A stretch of 33,196 nt of DNA from Bacteroidota bacterium (GTDB lineage Bacteria > Bacteroidota > Ignavibacteria > UBA10030), in assembly GCA_025454835.1 (NCBI GenBank), contig JALONQ010000026.1, positions 1 through 33,196 of the forward strand, given 5' to 3'. Each line of letters opens with the position of its first letter. Positions within the stretch are counted from its first letter, which is position 1. Shown piece by piece: positions 24,884 to 32,905 of this stretch. The position numbers were made by a program, and so were the translations under genes. Under the pieces are notes generated by a model, which searched no databases, was not told the DNA's origin, and was given only the letters and a program-made list of their open reading frames with translations.

Positions 24884-25970
24884 CCATCACCCTCATCATG
24901 GCATCGGCCGACGCTTCCCACGTGAACGTGCCCGCCCACTGAACCGCCTCCCGTGCAACGCGCTGTCGCTCTGGGACATCGCGCAGCACCCGTTCCATCA
25001 TCGCCGCCAGCCGCTCCAGATCGCCGTACGGATACAGCCAGCCCGTGGTCCCGTCTATCACCGAGTCACGCAATCCGGGCACGTCGCTCGCGATGACCGG
25101 TACGCCGCAGGCATTCGCTTCGACGACCGTCAGTCCCCAGCCCTCTTTCGCCGACGGATTCACGACGAGGTCCATCTGCTGAAGCCGACGTACCTTCTCC
25201 TCGGGTGAAACGAATCCCGTGAACTCGACGGACCCTCCGAGCCCGAGCTCGGCGGCGAGGCGTTCCAGGCCCGGCTTGGCGTCTCCGTCTCCGACGACCA
25301 CCAAGGTCGCGCCTGGTATTGCCGCACGCAGACGGGCGAACGCCCGAAGCAAGTGGTCGACACTCTTGTAGGCCTTGATCCGGCCCAGGTAACCGATCGT
25401 GAGTCCCGGCGTGCGCGGAGCAACGGGAGGCTTGTAGAGGTCGTGGTCGACGGCGTTGTGGACCAGCGAGATGTTCGATCCCGGGACGCCATGTTCTTCG
25501 AGCTCGCGTTTCGTGCTGGGCGAGACGGCGGCAAAGAGCCCCCGGCGGTAGACGCGCATCGCCACCTGCTCGGCGCCCCACACATAGGCCGCGGCCGGGA
25601 AGATCGCTTCTTTGAAGATGCTCGTGCCGAAGAGATGATGAACGATCGTGACGAGGGGTTCTCGCACGTACCGCGGAGTGTAGAAGGGTATCTTGTTCAG
25701 GTCGTCGACGACGACGTCATAGCTTTCGCGGGCGAAGGTGGAGCGGTAGCGAAGCGGAACATGGAAGTTGAACGTCGCGCGGCTCCCTTCGCGGACGACC
25801 CGAATTCCATCGATCACTTCGGCCGAGGGGCGACCGGACACGGACGAACAGAACAGCGTCACCTCGTGGCCGCGTGCGGCGATCCGTTTAAAGATCTCGT
25901 GGAAATGCACCTCGGCGCCGCCGCCGAGCGGGTTGAGGATATCCTGCCAATTGATGACGAGGATCTTCAC
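24840..25970 (-). CDS. Glycosyltransferase family 4 protein
   Basis: A GT-B retaining glycosyltransferase of 376 residues, using a nucleotide sugar. The N-terminal domain has GGGAEVHFHEIFKRIAARG (typical acceptor-side Gly loop). The C-terminal domain has IGYLGRIKAYKSVDHLLRAF and EGWGLTVVEANACGVPVIA, which holds the E-x7-E motif of GT4 enzymes, then GWLYPYGD. Start is GTG 25970, with AAGGG 9 nt upstream. The last 14 residues (EARKAKHEMRNKS tail) are encoded by the intergenic repeat and are not family-like. It follows the methyltransferase gene by 6 bp in an operon with the DUF2723 gene. Donor and acceptor sugars are unknown; likely roles are cell-surface glycan or protein glycosylation. Confidence 0.93.
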   Translation of the reverse strand: MKILVINWQDILNPLGGGAEVHFHEIFKRIAARGHEVTLFCSSVSGRPSAEVIDGIRVVREGSRATFNFHVPLRYRSTFARESYDVVVDDLNKIPFYTPRYVREPLVTIVHHLFGTSIFKEAIFPAAAYVWGAEQVAMRVYRRGLFAAVSPSTKRELEEHGVPGSNISLVHNAVDHDLYKPPVAPRTPGLTIGYLGRIKAYKSVDHLLRAFARLRAAIPGATLVVVGDGDAKPGLERLAAELGLGGSVEFTGFVSPEEKVRRLQQMDLVVNPSAKEGWGLTVVEANACGVPVIASDVPGLRDSVIDGTTGWLYPYGDLERLAAMMERVLRDVPERQRVAREAVQWAGTFTWEASADAMMRVMDEARKAKHEMRNKS

Positions 25971-25976
25971 GCCGCA

Positions 25977-26753
25977 TCACCCTTTCCGGGCGATGACCCC
26001 GATGGACAGTCCGGTGTGCAACGGGAGCAGCGTCGTGAGGAGGGGCTTGCGGATCGATGCACGGAGGGCGTGGAGCACGGGGATCCGGGGATAGAGGGGC
26101 AGGCGGATCCCCGCCTTCTTCAGGACCTCGCGCGTCGCGCGATAGAAGAAGCTGGGATACATCCAGACGCCATAGCGATGGACCGGCTCGAGGCCGAGAG
26201 AACGGAGCGCGCGGGTGAGCTCACCGATCGAGAATGAGCGCTCCCAGCCGGCGAACCACTTGTCGAGGGCGATGAGAACGTGCTTGACGAGCGTGTAGGC
26301 GTGGTATCGCTGCGGCACATCGACGAGGAGCAGGCCTCCCGGCCTCAGGACGCGAACGTTCTCTTCCAGGAGCCTCCGCGCCACGGGCTTACGGAAGTGC
26401 TCGAGCAATCCCTGGTGGAAGACGACATCGAACGTGCCGTCCCTGAACGGCAAGGCGAACGTATCGCCGCCGACGATCCGCACGGGCACGCCGTCCTGTT
26501 CTGAGACCCGCTTCAGCAAGCGAAGGGAATTCTCAGCGTAGTCGAGTTGCGTAACCGCAGCCCCCGCGGCCACGAGCGGGAAGCTGTCGCGCCCGGTTCC
26601 GGCGCCGATCTCGAGGACTCGCTTCCCGTGTAGGTCGATCACGCGTCCAAGGTGTTCAAGCACGCGGCCGGCGTTGGAATAGACCTCACCGACCTCCTGC
26701 TTGTCCTCCCAGAAGGTCTCCCAGTGTTCTCTCCGCGATTCACGAGCTGCCAT
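25977..26753 (-). CDS. Class I SAM-dependent methyltransferase
   Basis: A 258-residue methyltransferase with a Rossmann core: motif I VLEIGAGTGRDSFPLV (SAM-binding GxGxG) at about 45-60, acidic Asp in TQLDYAENSL, GGDTFALPFRDGTFDVVFHQ, and VLRPGGLLLVDVP (motif post-II). This is the Methyltransf_11 pattern. Target unknown; the C-terminal third (WMYPSFFYRATREVLKKAG) is family-variable and may bind the acceptor. Gaps of 12 bp upstream and 6 bp downstream place it in one operon with a GT-C-like membrane protein and a GT4 enzyme, so a glycan or lipid-linked sugar is a plausible substrate (inference). Confidence 0.9.
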   Translation of the reverse strand: MAARESRREHWETFWEDKQEVGEVYSNAGRVLEHLGRVIDLHGKRVLEIGAGTGRDSFPLVAAGAAVTQLDYAENSLRLLKRVSEQDGVPVRIVGGDTFALPFRDGTFDVVFHQGLLEHFRKPVARRLLEENVRVLRPGGLLLVDVPQRYHAYTLVKHVLIALDKWFAGWERSFSIGELTRALRSLGLEPVHRYGVWMYPSFFYRATREVLKKAGIRLPLYPRIPVLHALRASIRKPLLTTLLPLHTGLSIGVIARKG

Positions 26754-26765
26754 CCGCCGTCCCTC

Positions 26766-29486
26766 TTACCTCTTCGCCGTGGCGGAATCGGCGGCGGCCT
26801 GCGCCCGACGCATGTTCAGCTGCATCGAGAGCTGCTGGACCGCTTGCTGCACCCCCGGCTGCGCCGCGAAGCTCGTGCCAATGAGCTTCAGGATGCCGTC
26901 GGCTTTTTCGAACTCGGCCACCTCGAGGTAGCTGTAGAAGAGCACGATGATGGGATTGAACTGCGTCAGCTGCTCACGCAGGTATTCGTCCTGGCGAGGT
27001 TCGACGGCCGTAACAACCTCGCGATAGAACGCCGCGGCTTGGTCCTTGCGGCCCGCCTCACCGTAGACCACGCCCAGCCGATAGACCATGCCTGGGTCCA
27101 TGCCAATGACATTCCGGGGAATGACCTCCTCCATCCGGTCGAGCGTGCGGATGCCCTTCTCCGGCTCACGGGCGGTGTAGATGTAGTGCTCCGCGACCGT
27201 GAAGAACAGGTTCCGGTAGTTCGACATCACCAGGCGTCGGGAGTCTTCGTCGAAGTAGTGGTCGGAGTTCTGCAGACCGCGCCATCGGTAGCCAAGTTGC
27301 GGCTCCTTCGAAGGTGTCTCGACCTCGGTAAAGAGATGCGCTTCGATCGCCTTCGTGTCAAGATTCTGCCAGAACGGTCCGCGCCGCGGCGTCAGCTTGA
27401 ACGCCAGGCCACGCAGATGCATGTAGTCGCGCAGACCGATCTTGCCGTCGTCCGACACGGTCATCGCAAAGTAGACTGGCCGTTCCCAATTGGACGAACG
27501 GATGATGTCGTAGACCATGATGTCCTGGACGCGCAAAGCTTTGATATTGCTGAACACCAGCGTCGGCGCCAGCGTGAAGCGGAGCACGCCGCGATTGACA
27601 ACGCTGGTGTCGAGCACGCTCACGCCTGGCACTTCACCCTGATACCGCTTCACGACATCGGGTCCGACCGACAGCTCCAGCTGCCGCTCCTCCCAGGGAA
27701 TGGGCCCGATGCGTTCGATGTCAACGTCCGACGTGCTGATCGGCACCTTCTTCGCGCCATGCGGCTGCTGGTGCTTCAGCTGCTTGATGTACCAGTTCGT
27801 GTTGAGCAGGCTCAGGTTGACGATCCGTATGTCGCGCCGGATCCCTTCGACGTCCTGGAGATACCAGAGCGGGAATGTGTCGTTATCGCCGTTCGTGAAG
27901 AGGATGCCGTCCTTCTCCACGCTCTGGAGAAGGTTGTACGAATAGTCCCAGGCGAGGTAGTTGCCGCGGCGGTCCCCTTCGTGGAAGTTCACCCGCAACA
28001 TGTTCGCCGGGACGAGCAGAAGCGCCAGGACCACCGTCCCCGCCGCCACCGGCACCGACGGCTCGACCTGCTTCAACTGTTCACGGATCATGTCGATGAG
28101 ACCCACGACCCCGATGCCGATCCAGATGGAGAAGGCCAGGAACGACCCGACGTAGAAATAGTCGCGCTCCCGTGGCTGCGGTTCCTGCATATTGAAGTAG
28201 AGAACGAGGATCGTCCCCATCAACAGGAACATGCTCGTGTTGACGAACGCCATCGACTTGTCGCGGCGCCAATGGTAGAAAGCGCCAAGAAGGCCGAGAA
28301 AGAGGGGAATGCCGTAGAGCTTCTTCCAGTCTACCCCCGATTCCTTGACGTCTCCAGCCGCACCGACGTAGTTCCAGCCGAAATAGCGCAGGTACATGTG
28401 CACCATTTGATACCGCCAGAAGTAGTCGAAGTCACTCGTATACTTCTGGTGGTTCTGCTGCTTCTCCGGGTCCGGGTCCCATCGACGCTGGATGAACGGT
28501 TGGGTGCCATACTGCTCGCGGTTGAGGTACGACACGAGCCGTCCCATGGTGCTCGGGTCGTTCTCGTTCATCGGCGGTTGCGCATTCGCACGGATGTACA
28601 CGGTGACATACGTCGAATAGCCGAGCACGATGAACAGGAACGCAAGAAGGGCGACGTTCAACTTCCGATGGCGATTCTGGATGGACCACCAGACGCCGTA
28701 GAGCGCGCCCAACACGAGCACATGCGGCAAGTACGAGAAGATCTCGCTCTTGATCCCCCGGAATTCACCGTCCAGCATCGACGGAAATTCCTTCACGACG
28801 ACCGGATAGATGACCGCGAAGACGAGCACCGACGCCACGCCGAACTTCAGGAACGACGGGACCGAGAACTCGTACCACCGGAAGTAGACGATCAGGAGCA
28901 CGATGAACAGCATGAGGATCGACAGCAGGTGGATGCCGACCGCCAACCCGACGAGGTAGGCGACGAACAACAGGTAGACGTCGCTGCGTGCCCAGTTCGC
29001 ACGCTCATGCCACCGAAGTCCCAGCCACAGCATGAGGGTCATGAACAGCATGCTCAGTCCATAGACCTCGGCCTCGAGCGCGTTGAACCAGAAGGTCTTG
29101 CCGTAGGCCAGCGACAGCGCGCCGATCGCCGCGCCGCCGTAGACGGTGATCTGGTCCGACACTGACTTCGCCGTCCCGCGGAACATCTGGATGAACCGGA
29201 CGATGATGAGGTAGGTCATCATCACTGTCAGCGCACTCGCCAGCTCGGAGATGAAATGCATCCGGACGGCGATGTCGGGCGTGAACGGGATCATCCCGAA
29301 CACCCGCCCGATGAGGAGAAAGAGCGGCGCCCCCGGCGGATGCGGGACCTGGAGGAGGTACGCGGCGGCGATGAATTCGCCCACGTCCCAGAAGACGACG
29401 GTCGGCGATCCTGTGATCGAATAGACGGCCAGCGACGCGATGAAGATCGCCAGCGCCACGATGCGTTTGACGTTCAAATGCGGCAT
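26766..29486 (-). CDS. DUF2723 / TMEM260-like polytopic membrane protein
   Basis: A 906-residue protein with roughly a dozen hydrophobic segments in the first about 530 residues and a soluble helical C-terminal part with TPR-like repeats (YRLGVVYGEAGRKDQAAAFYRE). The N-terminal phrase VVFWDVGEFIAAAYLLQVPH followed by PPGAPLFLLIGR is the DUF2723 signature; the D34-x-x-E37 pair sits where GT-C enzymes keep their acidic catalytic motif. The eukaryotic relative TMEM260 is a protein O-mannosyltransferase, so a lipid-phosphate-sugar-dependent glycosyltransferase is plausible. GAGG lies 5 nt before ATG 29486. It heads an operon with a methyltransferase and GT4. The donor and target are unknown; secreted T9SS proteins would be candidates. 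Confidence 0.88.
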   Translation of the reverse strand: MPHLNVKRIVALAIFIASLAVYSITGSPTVVFWDVGEFIAAAYLLQVPHPPGAPLFLLIGRVFGMIPFTPDIAVRMHFISELASALTVMMTYLIIVRFIQMFRGTAKSVSDQITVYGGAAIGALSLAYGKTFWFNALEAEVYGLSMLFMTLMLWLGLRWHERANWARSDVYLLFVAYLVGLAVGIHLLSILMLFIVLLIVYFRWYEFSVPSFLKFGVASVLVFAVIYPVVVKEFPSMLDGEFRGIKSEIFSYLPHVLVLGALYGVWWSIQNRHRKLNVALLAFLFIVLGYSTYVTVYIRANAQPPMNENDPSTMGRLVSYLNREQYGTQPFIQRRWDPDPEKQQNHQKYTSDFDYFWRYQMVHMYLRYFGWNYVGAAGDVKESGVDWKKLYGIPLFLGLLGAFYHWRRDKSMAFVNTSMFLLMGTILVLYFNMQEPQPRERDYFYVGSFLAFSIWIGIGVVGLIDMIREQLKQVEPSVPVAAGTVVLALLLVPANMLRVNFHEGDRRGNYLAWDYSYNLLQSVEKDGILFTNGDNDTFPLWYLQDVEGIRRDIRIVNLSLLNTNWYIKQLKHQQPHGAKKVPISTSDVDIERIGPIPWEERQLELSVGPDVVKRYQGEVPGVSVLDTSVVNRGVLRFTLAPTLVFSNIKALRVQDIMVYDIIRSSNWERPVYFAMTVSDDGKIGLRDYMHLRGLAFKLTPRRGPFWQNLDTKAIEAHLFTEVETPSKEPQLGYRWRGLQNSDHYFDEDSRRLVMSNYRNLFFTVAEHYIYTAREPEKGIRTLDRMEEVIPRNVIGMDPGMVYRLGVVYGEAGRKDQAAAFYREVVTAVEPRQDEYLREQLTQFNPIIVLFYSYLEVAEFEKADGILKLIGTSFAAQPGVQQAVQQLSMQLNMRRAQAAADSATAKR

Positions 29487-29517
29487 GTGAACCTCATCTC
29501 CGAGAAAAATGCGTCAA

Positions 29518-29548
29518 TAAAGGTATTCTGAAATGCCCTGAAGCGCAA
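29518..29548 (-). promoter_or_regulatory. Possible Bacteroidota-type promoter for the DUF2723 operon
   Basis: On the minus strand TTG (29548-29546) is followed after 20 bp by TACCTTTA (29525-29518), which matches TAnnTTTG at 7 of 8 positions. The predicted leader is about 30 nt. Confidence 0.4.
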
Positions 29549-29662
29549 GAAAATCAAGGGGTTGCAGCCAAACCCTCGTTGAGCCAAGCGCTGGAGCAGG
29601 CAAAGCTCTGCGTCCCTATCTTTTGTGCTCATGACGCCCCATGCATGACCGGCTCCGACGAT

Positions 29663-30811
29663 CTAGCCCAGTTTCGCACAAACCTCGTCACACACGACAT
29701 ATCCTTTCGACGTCAGCCGCAGAATGGGAGGTTCCACGATCGCCAGTTGTTCGCCCACCAGGTCGTCGATCAGCGTCCGACGCTCGTGCAGCAGCGTGCG
29801 ACCGAACTCCCGCTCGAAGCGGTCCAGGTCGATCCCGTCGCTTCTTAGGCCAAGGAAGATGGCCTCCGTCATGAGCTGTTCCCGGCTGAGCCGTTCTTCC
29901 CCGGCCGTCGGCAACTGACCCTGCGACAATCGGGACAGGTACGTGGATAGATTGGCGATGTTCCAGGAGCGAACGGGCGACCCGAACGAATGCGCCGACG
30001 GGCCGAAGCCGACGTAGGGCCCGTGATTCCAGTAGTTATCGTTGTGCCTCGAGCGGCGGCCGGGCCGGGCGAAGTTGGAGACCTCGTACTGCCCGAAGCC
30101 TTCCGACCGCAAGCGTTCCATGGTGTACTCGTACAACTCCGCATCCAGGGCGGGGTCGAGCAAGGAGACCTGCTTCGACTCCACCATCCTCAGCAGCGGC
30201 GTGTTCGGCTCGATGATGAGACTGTAGCATGATACGTGCGTTGGCTCCAGCGCGAGGGTCCGGTCGAGCGTCGACTTCCAGCGATCGAGCGTCTGTCCGG
30301 GCAACGAGAAGATCAGGTCAATGTTCAGGTCATCGAATCCGGCGCGACGTGCGGCCCGGATGGATGCCTCCGCCTGCTCGGCTGAATGAATGCGCGTCAG
30401 GAAGCGCAGCTCATCCTCGTGGAACGACTGAACCCCGAATGAGATACGGTTGACCCCTGCCTTCCGGAATGCGGCGAGCCGTTCTTGGCTGACCGTTCCC
30501 GGGTTGGCCTCCATTGTGATCTCAGCCGCGGGGTCGATCGCGTACGACCGTCGCAGGTCGCCGAGGATCGCCTCCATTTGCTCCGAGCGCATCAGCGAAG
30601 GGGTCCCGCCGCCGAAGAAGACCGTGTCCCAGACCATGTCGGTGCCGTCGGCCGTCGCGGACCGAAGGTGGATCTCCGTCCGAAGCGCCTCCACGAACGA
30701 TGCCATCATGGCATCGCCGTCCATCCGCTCCTCCGTGGGCGCAAGCGAATAGAAGTCGCAGTAGATGCACTTGTGTTCGCAGAAGGGTATGTGGAGGTAG
30801 AGGCCGGGCAT
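29663..30811 (-). CDS. hemW: Radical SAM heme chaperone HemW (coproporphyrinogen oxidase-like)
   Basis: A 382-residue radical SAM protein from ATG 30811 (MPGLYLHIPFCEHKCIYCDF). The CxxxCxxC cluster motif (C-EHK-C-IY-C) is followed by an extra Cys-free DFYS, as in HemW; next are FFGGGTPSLM, ITMEANPGT, GVNRISFGVQSF, and DLIFSLPGQT, all family landmarks. C-terminal HNDNYWNHGPYVGFGPSAHS is the HemN_C-type domain. HemW is thought to insert heme into respiratory proteins rather than to oxidise coproporphyrinogen; many genomes mislabel it HemN. In-frame starts further upstream (to 30871) add residues that lie in the intergenic repeat. It lies downstream of two signal peptidase genes on the same strand. 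Confidence 0.95.
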   Translation of the reverse strand: MPGLYLHIPFCEHKCIYCDFYSLAPTEERMDGDAMMASFVEALRTEIHLRSATADGTDMVWDTVFFGGGTPSLMRSEQMEAILGDLRRSYAIDPAAEITMEANPGTVSQERLAAFRKAGVNRISFGVQSFHEDELRFLTRIHSAEQAEASIRAARRAGFDDLNIDLIFSLPGQTLDRWKSTLDRTLALEPTHVSCYSLIIEPNTPLLRMVESKQVSLLDPALDAELYEYTMERLRSEGFGQYEVSNFARPGRRSRHNDNYWNHGPYVGFGPSAHSFGSPVRSWNIANLSTYLSRLSQGQLPTAGEERLSREQLMTEAIFLGLRSDGIDLDRFEREFGRTLLHERRTLIDDLVGEQLAIVEPPILRLTSKGYVVCDEVCAKLG

Positions 30812-30865
30812 CCGATGCATGCGCAACGAAAAGCAGGAAGCAATGACCCTCGATGAGACCCACGG

Positions 30866-30919
30866 GAGCACGAAGTGAAGAATACTCCCTCACCTTCGCT
30901 CCTGATCTTCGTGGTGCTC
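30866..30919. repeat. Imperfect inverted repeat of CACGAAG/CTTCGTG type
   Basis: GAGCACGAAG (30866-30875) faces CTTCGTGGTGCTC (30907-30919); the arms match except for a 3-bp insertion. It fills the gap between lepB1 and hemW. Confidence 0.5.
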
Positions 30920-30944
30920 TGTCCCCGTTCGCGATCGTTCGATG

Positions 30945-31790
30945 TCAGCGCACCAGCGTCCCGATACGGTCCCACCGCACCCCTCCGTCGCTCCCACCCC
31001 GTTCGTCGGGTTCACGCATCGACCAATAGACCATGAGCGCCTCGCCCACAATATCGCGTCGTGGGACGAACCCCCACATTCGGCTGTCCCAGGAGTTGTC
31101 CCGATGATCGCCGAGGACGAAGTACTGGTCCTCGTCGACCACGAGTTCACGCCGCACCTCGCCGTCGACCACGACGCGGCCCTGGTCTTCGAACTCCACC
31201 CGATGCGCATTACGACGCAAGAGCGGCAGCCAGAACCCTGCCGTCGCGGGGTCGAGGACGAGCGTATCGCCCGCCTTTGGCGCCCGTACGGGGCCATAGT
31301 CGCGGTCGGTGTAGCCCGCCCCTTCCGGGTATCGAGCTTCGCGACGCCGCGTTGTCATGAACGACGGACCGATGGACGTCGAAGGGACCAGGAGCTCGCG
31401 GCCATTGACGATCAACTGGCCGTTCCGGATCTCCACCGTATCGCCGGGTACGCCAACGCAGCGTTTCACGTAGTAGAGCACGTCGACTGGCAGACCGTCG
31501 GAGGTCCGCAACGTGAACTCGAACACGATCACGTCTCCGCGTCGAACGTCGCGCGTCGTGAAGATCGACCGAGGTGTGACCGGCACCGACGTGAACGGCA
31601 CGACGCCCGGCGTGCGAAGCCCGTACGCGAGCTTGTTCACAAGCACCAGGTCACCGATCTGGAGGGTGTTCTCCATCGACGACGAGGGAATGCGGAACGC
31701 CTCGACGACGAACACCTTCAGGAGCAGAGCACACAGGAGGGTCACGACGCCGACGAGAGCGGCATCAAGATATTTGCGGGAAGCGGTCAA
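30945..31790 (-). CDS. lepB: Signal peptidase I (second in tandem)
   Basis: Type I signal peptidase, 281 residues, with an N-terminal TM anchor (about 10-29) and a periplasmic catalytic domain. Catalytic Ser38 lies in IPSSSMENTL (box B) and the general-base Lys109 in YYVKRCVGVPGD (box D). Box E is present as LGDHRDNSWDSR. A single TM anchor is expected. The only reasonable start is TTG 31790 (MTASRKYLDA), with no obvious Shine-Dalgarno sequence. It follows a paralogue by 176 bp of repeat-bearing gap. It would release exported proteins, including the T9SS protein, from the inner membrane. Confidence 0.93.
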   Translation of the reverse strand: MTASRKYLDAALVGVVTLLCALLLKVFVVEAFRIPSSSMENTLQIGDLVLVNKLAYGLRTPGVVPFTSVPVTPRSIFTTRDVRRGDVIVFEFTLRTSDGLPVDVLYYVKRCVGVPGDTVEIRNGQLIVNGRELLVPSTSIGPSFMTTRRREARYPEGAGYTDRDYGPVRAPKAGDTLVLDPATAGFWLPLLRRNAHRVEFEDQGRVVVDGEVRRELVVDEDQYFVLGDHRDNSWDSRMWGFVPRRDIVGEALMVYWSMREPDERGGSDGGVRWDRIGTLVR

Positions 31791-31966
31791 AACTCTGCGG
31801 GCAGAAGCATTGCCACAAAGACCACAGCCGGATGCCCATCACAACTGTCGCGGAGTGAGGATCGATCTCTCTCCTGTTGAAGATCTTGCATCGCTTCGCG
31901 ATGTTGATCGAATGCCTCTGGCTGTTGTTTGTACTCTCTGTGGTTACCATGGCTCACGCGCAGACA
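31791..31966. repeat. Gap between the two signal peptidase genes with CCACAAAG / CTCTGTGG elements
   Basis: CCACAAAGACCACAG (31813-31827) and, in opposite sense, TTTGTACTCTCTGTGGTTA (31927-31945) are decayed arms of the same type as the inverted repeat at 3589. No gene or clear promoter is visible. Confidence 0.45.
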
Positions 31967-32905
31967 TCATCGCACCAGCGAGAAGATCCGTCCCCATCGG
32001 ACAGAACCCAGGCGTTCGAAGATGCTGTAAAGCGGAATGTCGGTGTTCCAGGACCAGTAGACGATCAGCGGCGTCCCGACAAGGTTCTCCTTTGGAATGA
32101 ATCCCCAGAACCGACTGTCAAGGCTGTTGTCCCGATGGTCACCCATCCCGAACAGATAGTCGCGCTCGACGGTGTATGACGTTGCCGCCACGCCGTCAAT
32201 GAGGATCTGTCCCTGCTCTGTCCGCACCGAATGGCCCTCTCGCCGGATGAAGATCTCCCAGGCGTCGATATTGTCCGCGGAGAGCGGCACGTTCATGCCC
32301 GCGAACGGAATGACAAGCGGGCCGTAGTGGTCTTCGTTCCACGGCGCACCCTTCGGGAAGATGCGTTCGTCGGGGATCTCGGCCGGAACCGGCCACGGCC
32401 GGTCGAACTTCATGTGCCGGGGAATGCGGAACTGCGTGCCATTGACGTGCAAGACCCGATTGACGATCTGGAGCGTGTCTCCGGGGAGACCGACGCAACG
32501 TTTCAGATAGAACTGGAAGGCATCGGCTTCCAGGTCGTCCCGATAGCCGGGGAATTCGAATACGATGACATCCCCCCGCTCCACGTCGGCCAGGGCCGGC
32601 AGGCGCACCCACGGCATTCGGATCGGTGGGATGGTGAGCGGGCCCAGTTCGATGCCCGTGAGGGGCACATTCCGCGGCGTCGTGGCGCCGTAGATGAACT
32701 TGTTCACGAACAGGAGCTCGCCCGTCATCACTTCGTTCTCCATCGAGCCAGTGGGCACGAGGAATGATGCGATGACGAAGTTGTTGATCAGAATGAACAG
32801 GCCAAGGACGATGGCCGTCTCTTTGAGCCCGGCGAGGAACCGTTCTTTGAAGCTTCGCTCAGGCTGCTCCTGTTCATCTTTACTCTGTTCGCTCTTACCC
32901 GCCAT
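31967..32905 (-). CDS. lepB: Signal peptidase I (first in tandem)
   Basis: Type I signal peptidase, 312 residues. A charged cytoplasmic N-terminus (MAGKSEQSKDEQEQPERSFK) precedes one TM helix (about 30-50). Catalytic Ser54 is in VPTGSMENEV and Lys135 in FYLKRCVGLPGD; the box E motif MGDHRDNSLDSR is complete. A longer insert between box B and box D than in its neighbour (IELGPLTIPPIRMPWVRLP) could change substrate range. Start ATG 32905 has GGAAAGGA ending 6 nt upstream. It is transcribed before the second lepB and hemW. Confidence 0.94.
   Translation of the reverse strand: MAGKSEQSKDEQEQPERSFKERFLAGLKETAIVLGLFILINNFVIASFLVPTGSMENEVMTGELLFVNKFIYGATTPRNVPLTGIELGPLTIPPIRMPWVRLPALADVERGDVIVFEFPGYRDDLEADAFQFYLKRCVGLPGDTLQIVNRVLHVNGTQFRIPRHMKFDRPWPVPAEIPDERIFPKGAPWNEDHYGPLVIPFAGMNVPLSADNIDAWEIFIRREGHSVRTEQGQILIDGVAATSYTVERDYLFGMGDHRDNSLDSRFWGFIPKENLVGTPLIVYWSWNTDIPLYSIFERLGSVRWGRIFSLVR

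Noticed and set aside
26652-29165. Long plus-strand open frame of 837 codons
   Set aside because: It is antisense to the DUF2723 gene, has an Arg/His/Asp/Val-rich composition with no family motif, and arises from the GC-rich codon pattern of the real gene.
29559-29575. GGGTT/AACCC hairpin as hemW terminator
   Set aside because: Only 5 bp of stem and no continuous T-run on the minus strand.
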